This document shows, piece after piece, positions 1-10,462 of a DNA stretch of 64,000 nucleotides; position 1 is the stretch's first letter, and every line of letters starts with the position of its first letter. This DNA comes from Boothiomyces macroporosus. Lineage: Eukaryota > Chytridiomycota > Chytridiomycetes > Rhizophydiales > Terramycetaceae. The notes under the pieces are model-generated. The model was not told where the DNA came from and ran no database searches. It saw only the letters and a program-made list of their open reading frames with translations. The position numbers and the translations under genes are program-made. The DNA lies in the NCBI GenBank assembly GCA_027604185.1, contig JADGKB010000035.1, positions 1 to 64,000 of the forward strand. The letters are read 5' to 3'.

Positions 1-312
1 AAAGTCGGATTCAATTGCAAAACAAACTACAGCTGCGAATAGAGCTACAAATCCAACCAAAGGGAGCGAAGGGCCAAAGATCGGTTCTGGAGGAGCTAAA
101 AAGAACTCTCCGCTCTGGTTACTTGGACCATACTGCACTATTGGCCCTAAATCTGGAAATATATTTGGAGCACCAAAGATTTCAGTGAAAGTAGGATAAT
201 CCTTTCCCGGGAATAATGAATAAATACCTCCATCTACCAAAAATACCGAAGCGGTGATAATCTGCCATTTAACCCATTCTTGGATTGCGCTTCTTTGAAC
301 TCCTTTTCCCAT
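1..312 (-). CDS. Four-TM membrane protein, copy A (partial)
   Basis: The ATG is at 312 and the frame runs off the left edge, so only the first 104 codons are visible. The DNA equals 802..1113 except for four substitutions (190, 211, 247, 300); only one changes the protein (Val for Ile at residue 5). Seen here are the N-terminal cytoplasmic stretch, a first hydrophobic segment and an extracytoplasmic loop with an NQS sequon. The sequence upstream of the ATG differs completely from that of copy B, so the duplicated block begins exactly at the start codon. Function unknown; see copy B for a possible family. Confidence 0.6.
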   Translation of the reverse strand, partial: MGKGVQRSAIQEWVKWQIITASVFLVDGGIYSLFPGKDYPTFTEIFGAPNIFPDLGPIVQYGPSNQSGEFFLAPPEPIFGPSLPLVGFVALFAAVVCFAIESDF

Positions 313-621
313 TCGGTAAAATTGATGACACAATTCTCACCTGCCTATATATCCAGACAGTTCCCGGTCGGTTAGCCATAGCGATTATGTAATGTTTCAG
401 AATTTGGCTGAAAGGCTTATAGGTCCGATCCATATTACAAATCATTTCTGAACATGGAATGAGAACAAGTTTAAAGCCAAATAGTCTATCAGGCTTCATT
501 GCATCTCTTGCTTTCTATTTTCTGGATCATGCGTGTTTTGAGTATCTGGAGTGTATTAATGACTCCACAATTTACCAGTACAATATTTATAAATAACAAG
601 TTTATTGGATATATATCTACA
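313..621. other. Spacer between the duplicated membrane-protein genes
   Basis: This is the 5' flank of copy A and the 3' flank of copy B. Short open frames exist on both strands but none has recognisable domain content. I see no RNA gene or repeat. Confidence 0.5.
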
Positions 622-1113
622 CTATTTAGGCAATGGTGTTTCTGGAGAACAGCTGTCCCAGATCAACATTCCAGCTGCCACAAGTAAGTACAACGCTGGT
701 TGAACCAAAGTGAGCTGGTTTATACAGATCACTCCAAACACGGCATACAAGATTATTCGGAGTCCATTTGACATTTCATGAACGGAAGCCATTGCCGGAA
801 TAAAGTCGGATTCAATTGCAAAACAAACTACAGCTGCGAATAGAGCTACAAATCCAACCAAAGGGAGCGAAGGGCCAAAGATCGGTTCTGGAGGAGCTAA
901 AAAGAACTCTCCGCTCTGGTTACTTGGACCATACTGCACTATTGGCCCTAAATCTGGAAATATATTTGGAGCACCAAAGATTTCAGTGAAGGTAGGATAA
1001 TCCTTTCCCGGAAATAATGAATAAATACCTCCATCTACCAAAAATACTGAAGCGGTGATAATCTGCCATTTAACCCATTCTTGGATTGCGCTTCTTTGAA
1101 TTCCTTTTCCCAT
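622..1113 (-). CDS. Four-TM membrane protein, copy B
   Basis: A 163-residue protein with about four hydrophobic segments (near residues 17-33, 83-101, 117-135 and 138-151) and a polar loop between the first two. The order of motifs (Trp-rich start, small-residue TM1, a PAP-like loop, Glu before TM3, Arg at the start of TM3) is reminiscent of the fungal DUF7727 membrane proteins, but this is a weak, memory-based resemblance. It is the complete member of a tandem pair with 1..312. No intron was needed. Function unknown. Confidence 0.6.
   Translation of the reverse strand: MGKGIQRSAIQEWVKWQIITASVFLVDGGIYSLFPGKDYPTFTEIFGAPNIFPDLGPIVQYGPSNQSGEFFLAPPEPIFGPSLPLVGFVALFAAVVCFAIESDFIPAMASVHEMSNGLRIILYAVFGVICINQLTLVQPALYLLVAAGMLIWDSCSPETPLPK
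802..1113. repeat. Second copy of a 312-bp tandem duplication (first copy 1..312)
   Basis: 802..1113 repeats 1..312 at an offset of 801 bp with four mismatches (about 1.3%). The match stops exactly at the start codon on the upstream side; its other end lies outside the window. Confidence 0.9.
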
Positions 1114-1321
1114 TTTCTAGGGCTTGTTTCGATAAACCAACATTTAAATAACAGAACCTGAACGATTTGAGCCAGCAATAGGAGCCTAGTAGGGATCGTT
1201 TCATTTGTTAAGCAAGCCCACAGGCTGCGTATCGCAATTGGGAAGGCCAAGCCTCCTGTCAATCAAACAGCCCCCAATAAAAGACGCAAAAAACTGTTTC
1301 GAAATTGTACACTAAAAATAC

Positions 1322-2683
1322 ATGACCACAAAAGATGAATTACAGTTTTGGGTTGAGGCGAACGACGCTTACAAACTAGGAAACCTTCAAGATGCATTAG
1401 AGCTATTTAGAAATGTTGGACCATATTCTAAAATCCTGTTCAATATCGGGATGATTTACTCCAGAATAGACGACCATGAAAGCAGCAATATCATGTTCAC
1501 TCAATGCTTGCAGTTGGATCAGTTTTGTGCTGTTGCCTACGTTCAAAAAGGGTATGCTTGCTTTATGCTTTACGAGTATGAACAAGCGGAGGCATGCTTC
1601 AAAAAGGCTCTAGAGTTGCTCCTGGAAAATGATTTTATAGACTATGAACAGCTTGGCCTAAAGTTCAAGCTATACAGATGTGAAATCCTCTATAACATTG
1701 CAATGTGCTGCGAACAACTCAACGACAACAATGGTGCATCCAGGTATATCCAAGAGGCTTCCAAGCATATGAAAACAGACGATCATCGAAGTGTCATTGG
1801 TTCCTCAAGAAGAAATGACAATGTGACTCTCTTTACTGTTCCTTTTAGTTGTATCTTTTCCCTTTCCGACCAAAAGATCAAGAATTTAAAAAAGAAAGAG
1901 TTCCTGGGTGAAGCAAAGCTGGTTATTGATTCTGATGGAGGTGGTCCCGACGGGCCAGGCTTCATTGGGTTTACAGGTGCTACTGCTGTATTGGACATTG
2001 AAGTAAATGCAACAACAACTTTGGCCCGTAAAAAGACTGTGAAAGAGGAACCGAAATCTCTACTGAAAGCTGCATCGTCTCCTTTTTTGGGTAAATCGGA
2101 CTATAAGCAGCCAGCCACTATTGGGAGGAGCCAAACTGAAACTAAAAGAACTCCAAATCCACCCATCTCTCGAAGTCAAACTGCTCCAAGGGCACCTCCA
2201 AAAGATAGCAACCCTAGATCCAGAGATGAACGGCCAAGAAGTCCGCCTAAATCCAGAGAGCCTACCGAAACGAAAAAGATTTATTCAAGAAAGTCGTCCC
2301 TTCCAACAAGCAGGGCACCAAAAGTTGAACCAGATCCAATGCCAAGAAGCAAAACTTTAGGTAGATCAAGAGGAAGCGGCAGCGACTCTGGCTATGAAGA
2401 AGCTGGAACAATCAGAGTTAAAATTCACACCGACAAATCTACAATTTCAATGAATGTCAGCCAAAACATCAAGTTTGATCAATTCCTCGATGATGTATGC
2501 GATAAAATGAACCGCAACGATACTCCTCAGTTATGTTTCCCTGATGAAGATGACCCAGACACTATGATTACTGTTGTTGATGATGATGACTTTTTCATGG
2601 TTATGTCTACTAGTAGCAAAATCAAGCACTTTTATATTGCCAAAGAAGGTGCAAAAGACAATGATGTTCTTGATTTCTATTAG
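1322..2683 (+). CDS. noxR: NADPH oxidase regulator NoxR / p67phox-like
   Basis: A 453-residue intronless protein. Residues 1-150 form TPR helices of the p67phox/NoxR type, which in this family bind Rac-GTP. Residues about 190-222 resemble the oxidase activation segment (FLGEAKLVID then GFIGFTGA). A Ser/Arg/Pro-rich linker with repeated SRSQT-like motifs follows. The C-terminus (about 365-445) is a PB1 domain with a basic strand (IRVKIH) and an acidic OPCA-like stretch (PDEDDPD), and the protein ends in VLDFY. By family knowledge it activates the Nox flavocytochrome for regulated superoxide production. An AATAAA lies at 2721. Two PB1-only genes follow on the same strand. Confidence 0.9.
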   Translation: MTTKDELQFWVEANDAYKLGNLQDALELFRNVGPYSKILFNIGMIYSRIDDHESSNIMFTQCLQLDQFCAVAYVQKGYACFMLYEYEQAEACFKKALELLLENDFIDYEQLGLKFKLYRCEILYNIAMCCEQLNDNNGASRYIQEASKHMKTDDHRSVIGSSRRNDNVTLFTVPFSCIFSLSDQKIKNLKKKEFLGEAKLVIDSDGGGPDGPGFIGFTGATAVLDIEVNATTTLARKKTVKEEPKSLLKAASSPFLGKSDYKQPATIGRSQTETKRTPNPPISRSQTAPRAPPKDSNPRSRDERPRSPPKSREPTETKKIYSRKSSLPTSRAPKVEPDPMPRSKTLGRSRGSGSDSGYEEAGTIRVKIHTDKSTISMNVSQNIKFDQFLDDVCDKMNRNDTPQLCFPDEDDPDTMITVVDDDDFFMVMSTSSKIKHFYIAKEGAKDNDVLDFY

Positions 2684-3032
2684 CCTCATTCTTCGAGCCT
2701 CATGTAAATAATAGTTATTTAATAAAGTTATTTCCGAATCGAAAATTTAGGAATTTTTGCTTTTTGATTTTGACAGGCTCAACAGAGAAGCTTTGTTCAA
2801 ACTAAAGAACTGCACTTGGAATTAGTCGCTTTCATACTAGAACCTTGGCCTGCATTTTGTAATACTGTTTCGTAATTCTGATTCGTTCAACTTGGTGCAG
2901 AAATCATGCCAATTTACCACTGGTGGCTTCAGACAGCCAAGTTAAAAAGCCCATCATAAATATTACTCATCACCGTTTGAGAATGATATATAAGCACTCT
3001 TTTAAACCGACGCCCAAGTCAATTTTTTTCAA
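2684..3032. other. Intergenic: NoxR 3' end and PB1 gene promoter
   Basis: Contains AATAAA at 2721 just after the NoxR stop and a TATA box at 2987..2994. No other gene seen. Confidence 0.6.
2987..2994 (+). promoter_or_regulatory. TATA box of the first PB1-only gene
   Basis: TATATAAG, 46 bp before the ATG at 3033. It belongs to a set of eight similarly placed TATA boxes in this window. Confidence 0.6.
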
Positions 3033-3425
3033 ATGAGCTTCATAACACAAAACGTCTCTCCAGAGCAATTAGAATCAATCTTGTCATCACTGCCTATCCC
3101 AAAGAGTACTCCAACTCAAAGAGCATTATCTGTTCGATCTTCCATACAAGTATTTGCAAACCGAAGGAGTATCAAGTCTGTACGCAAGAACAGGACTAAA
3201 ATCAAAGTCCATACGCCTGAAAATACAATTACACTATGGTTGACTACCACTGACACTTTTGAAAAATTTATATCCTCATTAATTGACCGCATACCTTTAG
3301 CTGCCTACAGCGACATTGCATACATGAATGCAGAATCGGACAACCTCGAATTCATTGAAGATCAATCAGACTTTCAGCAGGCACTGAAACAGAACCTCAA
3401 TCTTGTTCATTTTTACCTCCAATAA
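3033..3425 (+). CDS. PB1-domain-only protein A
   Basis: A 130-residue protein with a disordered first third and a PB1 domain over about residues 50-130. The first PB1 strand reads TKIKVHTPENTITLWL, parallel to IRVKIHTDKSTISMNV in the upstream NoxR. The acidic OPCA side is weak (NAESDNLEFIEDQSDF), while basic residues on strand 1 are kept, so it would be predicted to act as a basic (type II-like) PB1 partner. It lacks TPRs and the activation motif. It ends HFYLQ without the VLDFY tail of NoxR. Possible roles are decoy, scaffold or partner of the Nox machinery; that is inference from sequence and position only. Confidence 0.75.
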   Translation: MSFITQNVSPEQLESILSSLPIPKSTPTQRALSVRSSIQVFANRRSIKSVRKNRTKIKVHTPENTITLWLTTTDTFEKFISSLIDRIPLAAYSDIAYMNAESDNLEFIEDQSDFQQALKQNLNLVHFYLQ

Positions 3426-3787
3426 AATATCTGTATAATTCAGTAATAACTTATGTCTTTGGCGATTTCAATCACAAGCCGGTCAATATTAGTAATCGAT
3501 TTTCTTTTGGCATGTCTCTTTGTGGAGGGGGCAAAATGTGTGCACGTCATAATTACGAGCAAACTCACTCTCTGATTTCTTTGCAATAGACGTCAATAAT
3601 ATTAAATATAATCCATCTAGAATCTAAAGATAACATTCGTGGTCGTGGTTCTTTTCCAGAAACCCACATTATATGTGATTCCCTTGAATTTGCAACTCGG
3701 AACCTGAATATGAAACAGTTTTAAAACGCGCTCCCTTTCATCATACAGTATAAAAATGAATACTTTTTTCAACGGTTATTACTGTAC
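3426..3787. other. Intergenic between PB1 genes
   Basis: Holds the 3' flank of PB1 gene A and the promoter of gene B, with a TATA box at 3751. No further gene recognised. Confidence 0.55.
3751..3758 (+). promoter_or_regulatory. TATA box of the second PB1-only gene
   Basis: TATAAAAA, 37 bp before the ATG at 3788. Confidence 0.65.
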
Positions 3788-4114
3788 ATGTCCACCACAA
3801 AAAGAGACTCTGGTTTCTCATCAATTGATTCTTACAGATCGACCCGGTTTGTTGACAAGATCAAAATCAAAGTCCACACTCACAAGTACACAATCGCAAT
3901 GTGGGTAGATTCTACCACCAGGTTTAACGATTTCATGGAGAGTTTGAAAGACAAAGTAGATATCCCGCAAAACGCATGTTTAATATATTACGAAAAGGAC
4001 TGTATGGTTTCAATTGTTGACCAGGAAGATTTCTACTTGTCGTTAGTTGAAAAGCGACTCTTGCACTACTACTTTAGGGATGATACAGCCAAGGAAGTGT
4101 TGGACTTTTACTAA
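3788..4114 (+). CDS. PB1-domain-only protein B
   Basis: A 108-residue protein with a Ser-rich start (RDSGFSSIDSYRS) and a PB1 domain from about residue 24 (KIKIKVHTHKYTIAMWV). It ends KEVLDFY, matching the NoxR C-terminus NDVLDFY two genes upstream, which suggests that this gene arose from a duplicated 3' end of NoxR. The OPCA region is reduced to YEKDCMVSIVDQEDF. No TPR or catalytic domain. The ATG at 3788 is chosen because it is in frame and 37 bp downstream of a TATA box; an ATG at 3758 overlaps that box and is out of frame. Confidence 0.75.
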   Translation: MSTTKRDSGFSSIDSYRSTRFVDKIKIKVHTHKYTIAMWVDSTTRFNDFMESLKDKVDIPQNACLIYYEKDCMVSIVDQEDFYLSLVEKRLLHYYFRDDTAKEVLDFY

Positions 4115-4197
4115 TGTAAATAAAGTGTAATTTGTAGTTTGACATTGACTTTGCACTCCAGTCAATCCTTTAAATACCGTCAGAAAAATGACGCTGT

Positions 4198-4836
4198 ATG
4201 AACTACAATCGGGCGACTAACGTCCAAAAAATTATTAGCGATGCACAGAATCAAGCAGAAGCCTTCATTCCATTCGCCAAAATGCAAATTACAAACCTCG
4301 ATGAATTTAGTGAATACTTGAACGAAATGCTCATCCGCGCCTATGACTCACTTACAATTGGTCAATTGACAGGTATAATGTATTCTGTCGTTCAATTTTA
4401 TGAAAAGCTAAAGAACAGTGTCAACTCTCAATTGCCTGTCAGCAATGCAGTATTGGAAAAACTAAATATCCTTGTTGCCTTTGCAAAGAAAAAACAAAGG
4501 ATATTGCAATCGAACAATCAAGTCGCTCCGCCATACCAAGTCACTGAATTTGGGATCCAAACTACCAAGCAATCCCTTCTCCTCCTACTCGAATGGACCT
4601 TTTACAACATCACCAACCTACACCCAACCTTTTCACAAGCGAAATTCTTATCTACCGCAACAAACATGAACGATAACCAATTAGAAATGTGGTTTGAAAA
4701 CATGAGACTCGCAATCCAGCTATGCGACAACCCGCTGTCAGAAATAAAAGCGAAAATCTACGAAATCGATCCGTCAGTCTGTCTCCAACCGTATCAAAAC
4801 GAACACCAAATTTTAAACGAAATAAAGAAAATTTGA
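4198..4836 (+). CDS. Divergent homeodomain-like protein
   Basis: A 212-residue protein. Residues about 125-175 have the helix-turn-helix spacing of a homeodomain: a hydrophobic helix 1 (LLLLLEWTFYN), an HP turn (NLHPTFSQAKFLS), then the recognition helix NQLEMWFENMRLA, which keeps the WF-N-R signature. The loop is about two residues longer than in a typical homeodomain and shorter than in TALE proteins. The N-terminal 115 residues are helical with no recognised domain, a layout also seen in fungal HD mating-type proteins. Probable DNA-binding regulator, but the identification rests on one motif. The stop lies only 15 bp before the ATG of the RNase H2 gene. Confidence 0.55.
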   Translation: MNYNRATNVQKIISDAQNQAEAFIPFAKMQITNLDEFSEYLNEMLIRAYDSLTIGQLTGIMYSVVQFYEKLKNSVNSQLPVSNAVLEKLNILVAFAKKKQRILQSNNQVAPPYQVTEFGIQTTKQSLLLLLEWTFYNITNLHPTFSQAKFLSTATNMNDNQLEMWFENMRLAIQLCDNPLSEIKAKIYEIDPSVCLQPYQNEHQILNEIKKI

Positions 4837-4851
4837 ACCTTGTCCGAAATA

Positions 4852-5216
4852 ATGACCAAAGATCAACCAATCCCAAAGGAAGCATTTCTGGATTCGCAGG
4901 ATGAACCAGTTCTAATTCAGCAGCTGCCTTGCAGGGTAGAATATAACGGAGAAGCCAATGTGGATAAATACCTTTCGCCAGACGGTGATTTAGAAGCAAG
5001 TTTTAGGGGGAGAGCATTGAAAGGAGTGAAGCTGCAGATTGACGATGGCTATAAAGCTGTTGTACTAGATGATCACGTTATTACAAAACAAAGAGAAATC
5101 CTCGTTTATGGACATGATTTCAAACCAGATCGATCTACACCGTCAATGAACGTTAATTTATGGATCCAAATGGCTCAGCAAGTAAGTAATATATTAACAA
5201 GATACATTTAGACTAG
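4852..5216 (+). CDS. RNH203: Ribonuclease H2 subunit C (Rnh203-like)
   Basis: Exons 4852..5181 and 5202..5216 give 114 residues. The family hallmarks are present: LPCRVEYNGEA near the start, then SFRGRALKGVKL and a short hydrophobic strand (YKAVVL). The 20-nt intron at 5182..5201 (GTAAGT...TTAAC..AG) changes the end to MAQQIHLD, like the helical end of the family. It is a non-catalytic subunit of RNase H2, which removes ribonucleotides from DNA. The ATG at 4852 is chosen over an upstream in-frame TTG. The last nine bases of this CDS overlap the 3' end of the convergent Ski3 gene. Confidence 0.8.
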
Positions 5217-8200
5217 ATGCGATTCTAACCAACTGTAGTATTTTGTGTCTATGCAAGATTTTAAAAACTCTTTGTTTTTCGTTATTCTCGATTTGTTTTG
5301 TTTTGCGTCGAACTTGAAGTTTGTAAGCGTTTGGATAAACCTGATTCCAATGGAATTTGGTGCTTGTTTTGAAGCCTGCATAATAATCTCGTTTGCTTGG
5401 CTGATCGCACCTGACTGGAGTAACGCTCCCGCTAGCAAAGTTATGGATGCTGGATTAGAATCAATTTCATGAGCCTTTTTGAAACATTCTATTGCAGCTG
5501 CAGCGAAACTGTTTTGAAGGTATATTGAACCAAGTAAATGGAGTGAGTAAATCCACGAATTTGATACCAACGTTTGAGCCACTGATTGCTTCAATGCCTG
5601 AATACAAGAAGAGATATCATTCAGTTTATACAGAGCACTTGCCAATATCGCATAAGCTACCTGTTGAACAGTGCCATTTGAAGCAGATGCAATATTATCA
5701 CAAATGGCAACACAGTCTTGAATGCTTTCAGGATTAGCTTGTAGCTGCACGTTTGCAATAATTAGACTACCCCAAATTGCAGTATCTGAATCTGGATCAA
5801 TGGCTCTGGCAGAATTGGCGCATTTTTCAGATAGGGCAAACTCTTGTGTACTTTCCTTTTCAAGCGCAAGTGCAAGCCAATTCTTTGCATCACTAGGATT
5901 CATCATTATTGCTTTCGATAGTAATCTAGATGACTTTGCAGGCTGATCTCCGTCACACAAAAGTGCAATTCCGGAGATTCTGTGCAGTTCTGCGTTGTCC
6001 ACGGTAGAATTCAACTCTGCGTGAATATTAGGTTGAACTGCTTTTGAAATAGCCAAGCTTCCTTCGGACAGGGTAATTGCAACTTTGGATAATGGTGAAA
6101 TATGTCTGCATTAAATCAATCTTACGTGTATATAAATTCAGATAACCGTGCCCATCTTTGAGCTTTCCAAGGATATCTGTGAACAGCTTTAGCCAAAAAT
6201 CTCTTTGCAGTTGCAATATCGTTTTGCAGAATGAACATTCGTGAAAGTACAAAATCGATTTCATTGTCAATGGAATCCAAATGATGCGGCTCGATCTTAA
6301 TTAGCTCGGCAGCTGCTGACTGTGCAAGTTCCCAATCGCCCAGTAATACCCCTAAACAGCAAAGATTGAGAATCGGACGAGCAGAGGTAGGATTGGAAGA
6401 AAAGCATTGCAAAAGCTGTTGTTTTGCTAAAGCAACATGGTCTCCAGTTCCAATGGCAAATAGCACCTGAGTAAGATAGAGTGAGATGTCAATAAAGAGC
6501 CGAGAGTTACTGTTTGCATCACATAGATCCAAAGCAGATTGAAAGGCTGACATAGATTCCGGATATAGTTGGCTAAAGAACAATGCAATTCCATATCCAA
6601 CAAATGAATAAGCGTCAGAGTGCGATGAAGCAACAACTGCTTTAAATAATTCAACTGATTCTTCATACTTTGACAGGGAACATAAATTTCTTGCCAAATT
6701 CTCCAAACACATATTCCTAGCAGAAGCATTATCTTCTAGGCCAGGCAGAGCATTCCTAAAGATTTCAACAGCTTGCTCTGGCTGGCCTAATTGCTCCAGC
6801 ATTAAACCATATAAATTTAACATTGTTGGATCCATATTTTTCTTTTCAACGCATTTTAAAAGTGCAAATGCACCATTAATGATCGCCGATTGAAATTTTC
6901 CAGGGCTGATATAACATTGTCTGGCGTAATTGTAAAGGACTTCAAAATTGACAACTTTTCCAAGTTCGTAGGAATGCTCATACAAATCAAATACATCTTC
7001 AGATCCCAAGTTTTCTGCAAGCAATGCTTGGCCAAACCATCCTAAAGAAAATTCTGGATCTACACTCTGGCATTTGGAGAAGCACTGCCCTGCCAGCTCC
7101 AAGTCTCCGTTAATATAGTAAAAGTATCCCAAGTTTGACCACAGCATTCCAAACTATGTTAATTAAATGTACCTCTGAATCCATTTCCAATGCTCTGATG
7201 AATGAATGTTGAGATATCTTTGGGTTAGCGTTATGAGCGACAACCCCCAAGGTGTTCCAAGAGGTAACTGAATCAGGTGAATATTTTAACGCAATTTTCA
7301 AAAACTTCATGGAAGCTTCCAGTAACTGATCAGAATAATCAGTGGATACAGTTGATCTGTAATACAGAGCCAGCCCTAAATCGTGGAAATAATTTCCCAA
7401 TTGGGTATTCTTTGAAGAATCGCAAGTCACGACGGAAACTTGATATCCGACAGCGGCACTCTGTAATAATTGATCCAGCAGCCCATTTGGTTCAAAATTA
7501 TTCAATTCGAATTGTTCGAGTTTCTCTGAAAATTGTCCCAGAAGAAATTCGCTTCCAATAATCACAGTCTGAACTTGTTCAGCTTGAACCAGTTCTGGAA
7601 CGAGTCTGTAAATATAAAGACAGGCATCTGCATACAGTTTGCCGAAGCACTGAAATGGAGTCTCACCAATTGAAAACGCAGTATTGCAGATATTTGTACT
7701 TTCCAACAAAAGACTTGCACAAGATCCATAGGCACCATTATCATATTGTTCTCTGGCGTACAAAATCAAATTTTCTGCCATTCCTTTATATGTAGATATC
7801 GAATGTAGAGATTCATGCAGCCCTAATTCTTGTAGCTTTTCAATAACAATAGAGTAGTTCTTTTGAGCATCTAGATAATTTCCAAGCTTTTGGTGAACAT
7901 ATCCCCGAAAGAAATAAGGGGTATATGAAACTGTGTCGATTTCAATTGCTCTGTCTAAAGCTTTTAACGCTGCTACGTATTTCCCTTCGTACGCATAGGC
8001 TTCTCCAAGAGATATCCAACAGATAGAATCCATAGGGATGATCCTTAGAGCTGTTTGGAGGTAGTTGATTGCTTCAGAGTAGGAATTGGTATGCTGACTA
8101 TTAATATATTCTTACCAAACTGATTACTCCAAGTTTTTTCCAGCCCCAAGCACTTCTAGAAACAAAATTTACGTACTGCAATAACAAATCTACCGATTCC

Positions 8201-10003
8201 TTGATCTTGGATTGTTCAAGCCAAATTTCAACAAGATTCATTACAGCAGTTTCATCTTTAGGATCAGTTGAGATTGCTTTGCTGAAACATTTGGAAGCTC
8301 TGACTAGATCGTTGTCCAATTCCAAATAATACAGACCCAAAAATGTGAATGGGGCAGAAGTCGAAGAGTCCAATTTGATTGCTTGGATTAAATGAGCGTG
8401 CGCATATTGTTTATCCGTCTTGAAGTCGCCTTAAATTAATCCAAAAAGGTACCTCCCATCTCCCAATATACTTTTGCCAAGCGATAGTGAGCCATGCTAG
8501 TTTCCTTTGTCCCAATCAAGTCTTTAAAAATTCGAACGGCCTCTGGAGAGTTTCCTAGCAAAAACTCTGTCCAGCCAATCTCTAATTTTGCACTCTCATT
8601 CTGCGAATCAATGAATAAAACTTTCTGGAAACATCTTTTTGCTTCGGGATATTTGGAAATTGCCAATAATGCCTTTCCCAACCCGATTAGAGCTGGGATA
8701 TTTTCTCCATCCTCTTGCAGAATTCCTTTAAAAATAGATAGTGCCTTTGTGGAAAATGCCTCGCCCAATTTCGAATACGAAAGCCCCAACAGCAGCTCTG
8801 CCTTTGCAGAAATTCTCGATCAACAATAGAAATACCTTTCAAGATGCACACCGTAATTCTTGAACTGTTCTGATACCAGTTTCTTTAAATATTCAGAAGA
8901 GTCTATTGCTGATTGCCACTCTCCTTGCGCGAAATACATTTCTGATAAGAGCTGATATCCAAAAATACTCGAATCGTTACTTTCCATTGCTTCAAGTGCC
9001 AAAGCAGTACCTTCGACATAGTCGTTAACCTTCCAACAACCAAAGGCAGAAACGAAATTGCTGTAACTGTCATCCTTTGGGAAAGTTCCATATATATCAG
9101 GGGTTCGTTCATCTATTATAAACTTCAAACTTACCCAACAGTTCATCTTGATTTTCAAGTATTAATTGACACGCAATGGAAGAAAACGATTTGGAAAGAC
9201 ATAATTTTGCCCTTTCTAATATTCTCCCAAACATATCAGCCTTTTCAGAATCAGGAACATGAAGGATTTTACGGGTCATGAATGTTAAATATTTACAACA
9301 AACGTCAAATATTTGGCTATCGTTCAAATCCAGCTGAAGAGTACTCTCATAAATAGAGTCAAGCTAAATTAGCATAAAATACTGGTGCATCTAATATGAA
9401 TTCACTTTCCACTTTTAAGCGAATAAGAGGAAGGGGATCGGCACCCAATCTCATCCTTCTTGCTTGGATTTCCTTGTCAATGGTATCATAGTATTTCTTT
9501 TCGCAAATCTTTGCGCAGTCAGTCAGTACATTGAATGCATCTGGAATATCCAAATCTTTTATTTTCTCATATGAATCTGATCCTGGAAGGAATTCCTGTA
9601 ACAACCCCAATGTTTCATTAATCAACTCTAACGATCTCGCAATTTCCAGCTGTCGGTTCAAACAATCAAGATATTTCCGAGTGTCTCCTGCAGCAAGGTA
9701 AATCTTTCCTAGCGCTCCTGATACTTGATATATGCCCTGTTGATCCTTTTCCGATTCAAACAATTTTAGTAATCCTTGATATGCTAATGCCTGCGATGGA
9801 GATATTTTAATTGCGGTCTCGTATGCTTTGCGGGATTGATCGACTAGTGATTGTTCCTTGCATGCTAGTCCCAGAAAAACTGCAGCGTTGTAATTCGACG
9901 GATCGTTTTCTAATATCGTCTCGCACAACCCTTGCGCATATTCAAAATTCTTTTGCGCAATCGCTTCCCTTGCAATTTTCAACTGCTGCTTGATGAACGA
10001 CAT
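5208..10003 (-). CDS. SKI3: Ski3-like TPR subunit of the Ski complex (TTC37 family)
   Basis: Eight exons: 10003..9383, 9363..9135, 9112..8836, 8814..8453, 8429..8116, 8093..7173, 7153..6126, 6105..5208. The seven introns are 19, 22, 21, 23, 22, 19 and 20 nt. The product is 1549 residues made almost wholly of TPR repeats, for example EAIAQKNFEYAQGLCETIL near the N-terminus. Length and continuous TPR content match Ski3/TTC37, the scaffold that joins Ski2 helicase and Ski8 to feed mRNA to the cytoplasmic exosome. Phases agree at every junction, and all exons together are needed for one open frame. Another large TPR scaffold cannot be fully excluded. Convergent overlap with RNH203 at the 3' end. 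Confidence 0.8.
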
Positions 10004-10462
10004 TTCAGTTTTAAAAAATATTTCTCAAATTTAAGTCTGGATTATATTCCCAAATAAGCATCGCGAGGGTGATAATAATTCTTGATAGCCTGTCATTATT
10101 ATCTCAGGGAACTGTACCGCCTATAGGGTAGGCAACACCCTGAATCCTTTACTTTGATCTCCTTGTTAGGATACGTACTCTGAGTTGGGATCGGAGCCAA
10201 AGAGCCCTAAGAGAAAGCCAAATTGCTCTAGCTGGGAGATGTGTACCTGATGGAATCGCAACCATTTTATGTCAAATGTATTCACTACAGCTTTAAGCCC
10301 TATTCTATTTGCAAGAACTATTTCTCCATTATTGGTTTCTTGTTAAGTAAAACACCAGGCAAAACGAGAGGGGTACCGTTTCACACAAATGAAACATGCC
10401 CACTATTGAATCATAGAACTGGCGGACGGTTATAAAGGGAGAAGTTCGCCTCCAATTTACAA
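10004..10462. other. Intergenic between Ski3 start and a small gene
   Basis: 459 bp including the divergent Ski3 upstream region and a TATA box at 10431. I looked for a tRNA-like A/B box pair here and did not find one. Confidence 0.5.
10431..10436 (+). promoter_or_regulatory. TATA box of the small gene at 10463
   Basis: TATAAA, 32 bp before the ATG at 10463. Confidence 0.65.

Noticed and set aside
4840..4851. RNase H2C start at a TTG
   Set aside because: An ATG occurs four codons later (4852) and keeps the whole conserved domain; non-ATG starts were not accepted here or at 31675, 34483, 49382 and 50061.
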